DNA from: Calditrichota bacterium
GTDB lineage: Bacteria > Zhuqueibacterota > Zhuqueibacteria > Residuimicrobiales > Krinioviventaceae
Assembly (NCBI GenBank): GCA_003818595.1
Contig: RPQV01000308.1
Span: 1 to 5,111 of the forward strand
Length of the DNA stretch: 5,111 nucleotides
Direction: 5' to 3'
Part shown: positions 4,977 to 5,111 of the stretch, piece by piece
Layout: every line of letters starts with the position of its first letter
How positions within the stretch are numbered: position 1 is the stretch's first letter
The notes under the pieces: generated by a model
What the model saw: only the letters and a program-made list of their open reading frames with translations
The model's database searches: none
Told to the model about the DNA's origin: nothing
Program-made: the position numbers and the translations under genes

Positions 4977-5111
4977 TACAATCGGCCTGCAGATTTTAAT
5001 AAACTCACTATCTCTCCACAGCACCAACTGGCTCTCTCGATAATCCGTGTTCATGCTTTTTGTACTCGCAAATGCATCATTCTTTTCACCGTTGTGGAGA
5101 CCAAGTTTCCA
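4878..5111 (-). other. Weak minus-strand open frame reaching the right edge
   Basis: Read leftward from the edge, the frame is open for 77 codons to a TGA at 4880-4878. The outer part (LGLHNGEKNDAF, NTDYRESQLVLWRDSEF) is hydrophilic and could be the C-terminus of a convergent gene. The last 31 or so codons, however, run antisense inside the end of the patatin gene. I recognise no family. The stretch 4977-5111 otherwise shows no promoter, terminator or RNA gene. It may be chance. Confidence 0.15.

Noticed and set aside
5014..5101. TCTCCACA and TGTGGAGA inverted repeat after the patatin gene
   Set aside because: Only 8 bp with a loop of about 72 bases and no T-run; not convincing as a terminator or IS end.
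1..5111. CRISPR array or attachment site
   Set aside because: No regularly spaced repeats of 20-40 bases, no tRNA, and no integrase gene in the window.

Overview
The window looks like a piece of a Gram-negative-type chromosome from an uncultured or little-studied bacterium. This rests on an exported glycoside hydrolase with a Sec signal peptide, SD-like ribosome sites, an anti-sigma-antagonist (STAS) protein and many intergenic repeats of the kind seen in environmental genomes. The phylum cannot be fixed from sequence alone. Base composition is mosaic: the transporter is GC-rich, while the block at about 2960-3660 is AT-rich and carries an insertion-sequence remnant.

Layout, left to right. 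(1) 1-459, minus strand: the N-terminal 153 residues of a secreted glycoside hydrolase family 2 (GH2) protein running off the left edge, with a promoter candidate at 494-527. (2) 460-990: a 531-base divergent intergenic region with a CGCAAAG repeat/hairpin, a C-only/G-rich tandem repeat block, a sigma70-like promoter and a 21-bp near-perfect palindrome just before the transporter. (3) 991-2529, plus strand: a YfcC/DcuC-type (PF03606-like) multi-spanning carrier. (4) 2345-2946, minus strand: a conserved small membrane protein of unknown function. It converges on the transporter gene with an unusually long tail-to-tail overlap, and its Shine-Dalgarno/ATG is one base out of frame with the body. 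(5) About 3040-3608: remnant of an IS1380-like element, with a large 5' hairpin covering the transposase ribosome site and a truncated transposase. (6) 3741-4976, plus strand: a two-gene unit of a single-domain STAS protein (SpoIIAA/RsbV type) and a patatin-like lipid hydrolase, 12 bases apart and in the same reading frame, with its own promoter candidate. (7) 4977-5111: no convincing gene; only a weak minus-strand open frame reaches the right edge.

The most interesting biology is the STAS-patatin pair, which suggests lipid hydrolysis coupled to partner-switching regulation. The E. coli rssA-rssB operon is a loose parallel. The transporter/membrane-protein overlap is also notable: both reading frames depend on one A9/T9 homopolymer, and a one-base indel in either direction would shorten both proteins. 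The GH2 enzyme and carrier may serve nutrient acquisition, but nothing here shows that they work together.
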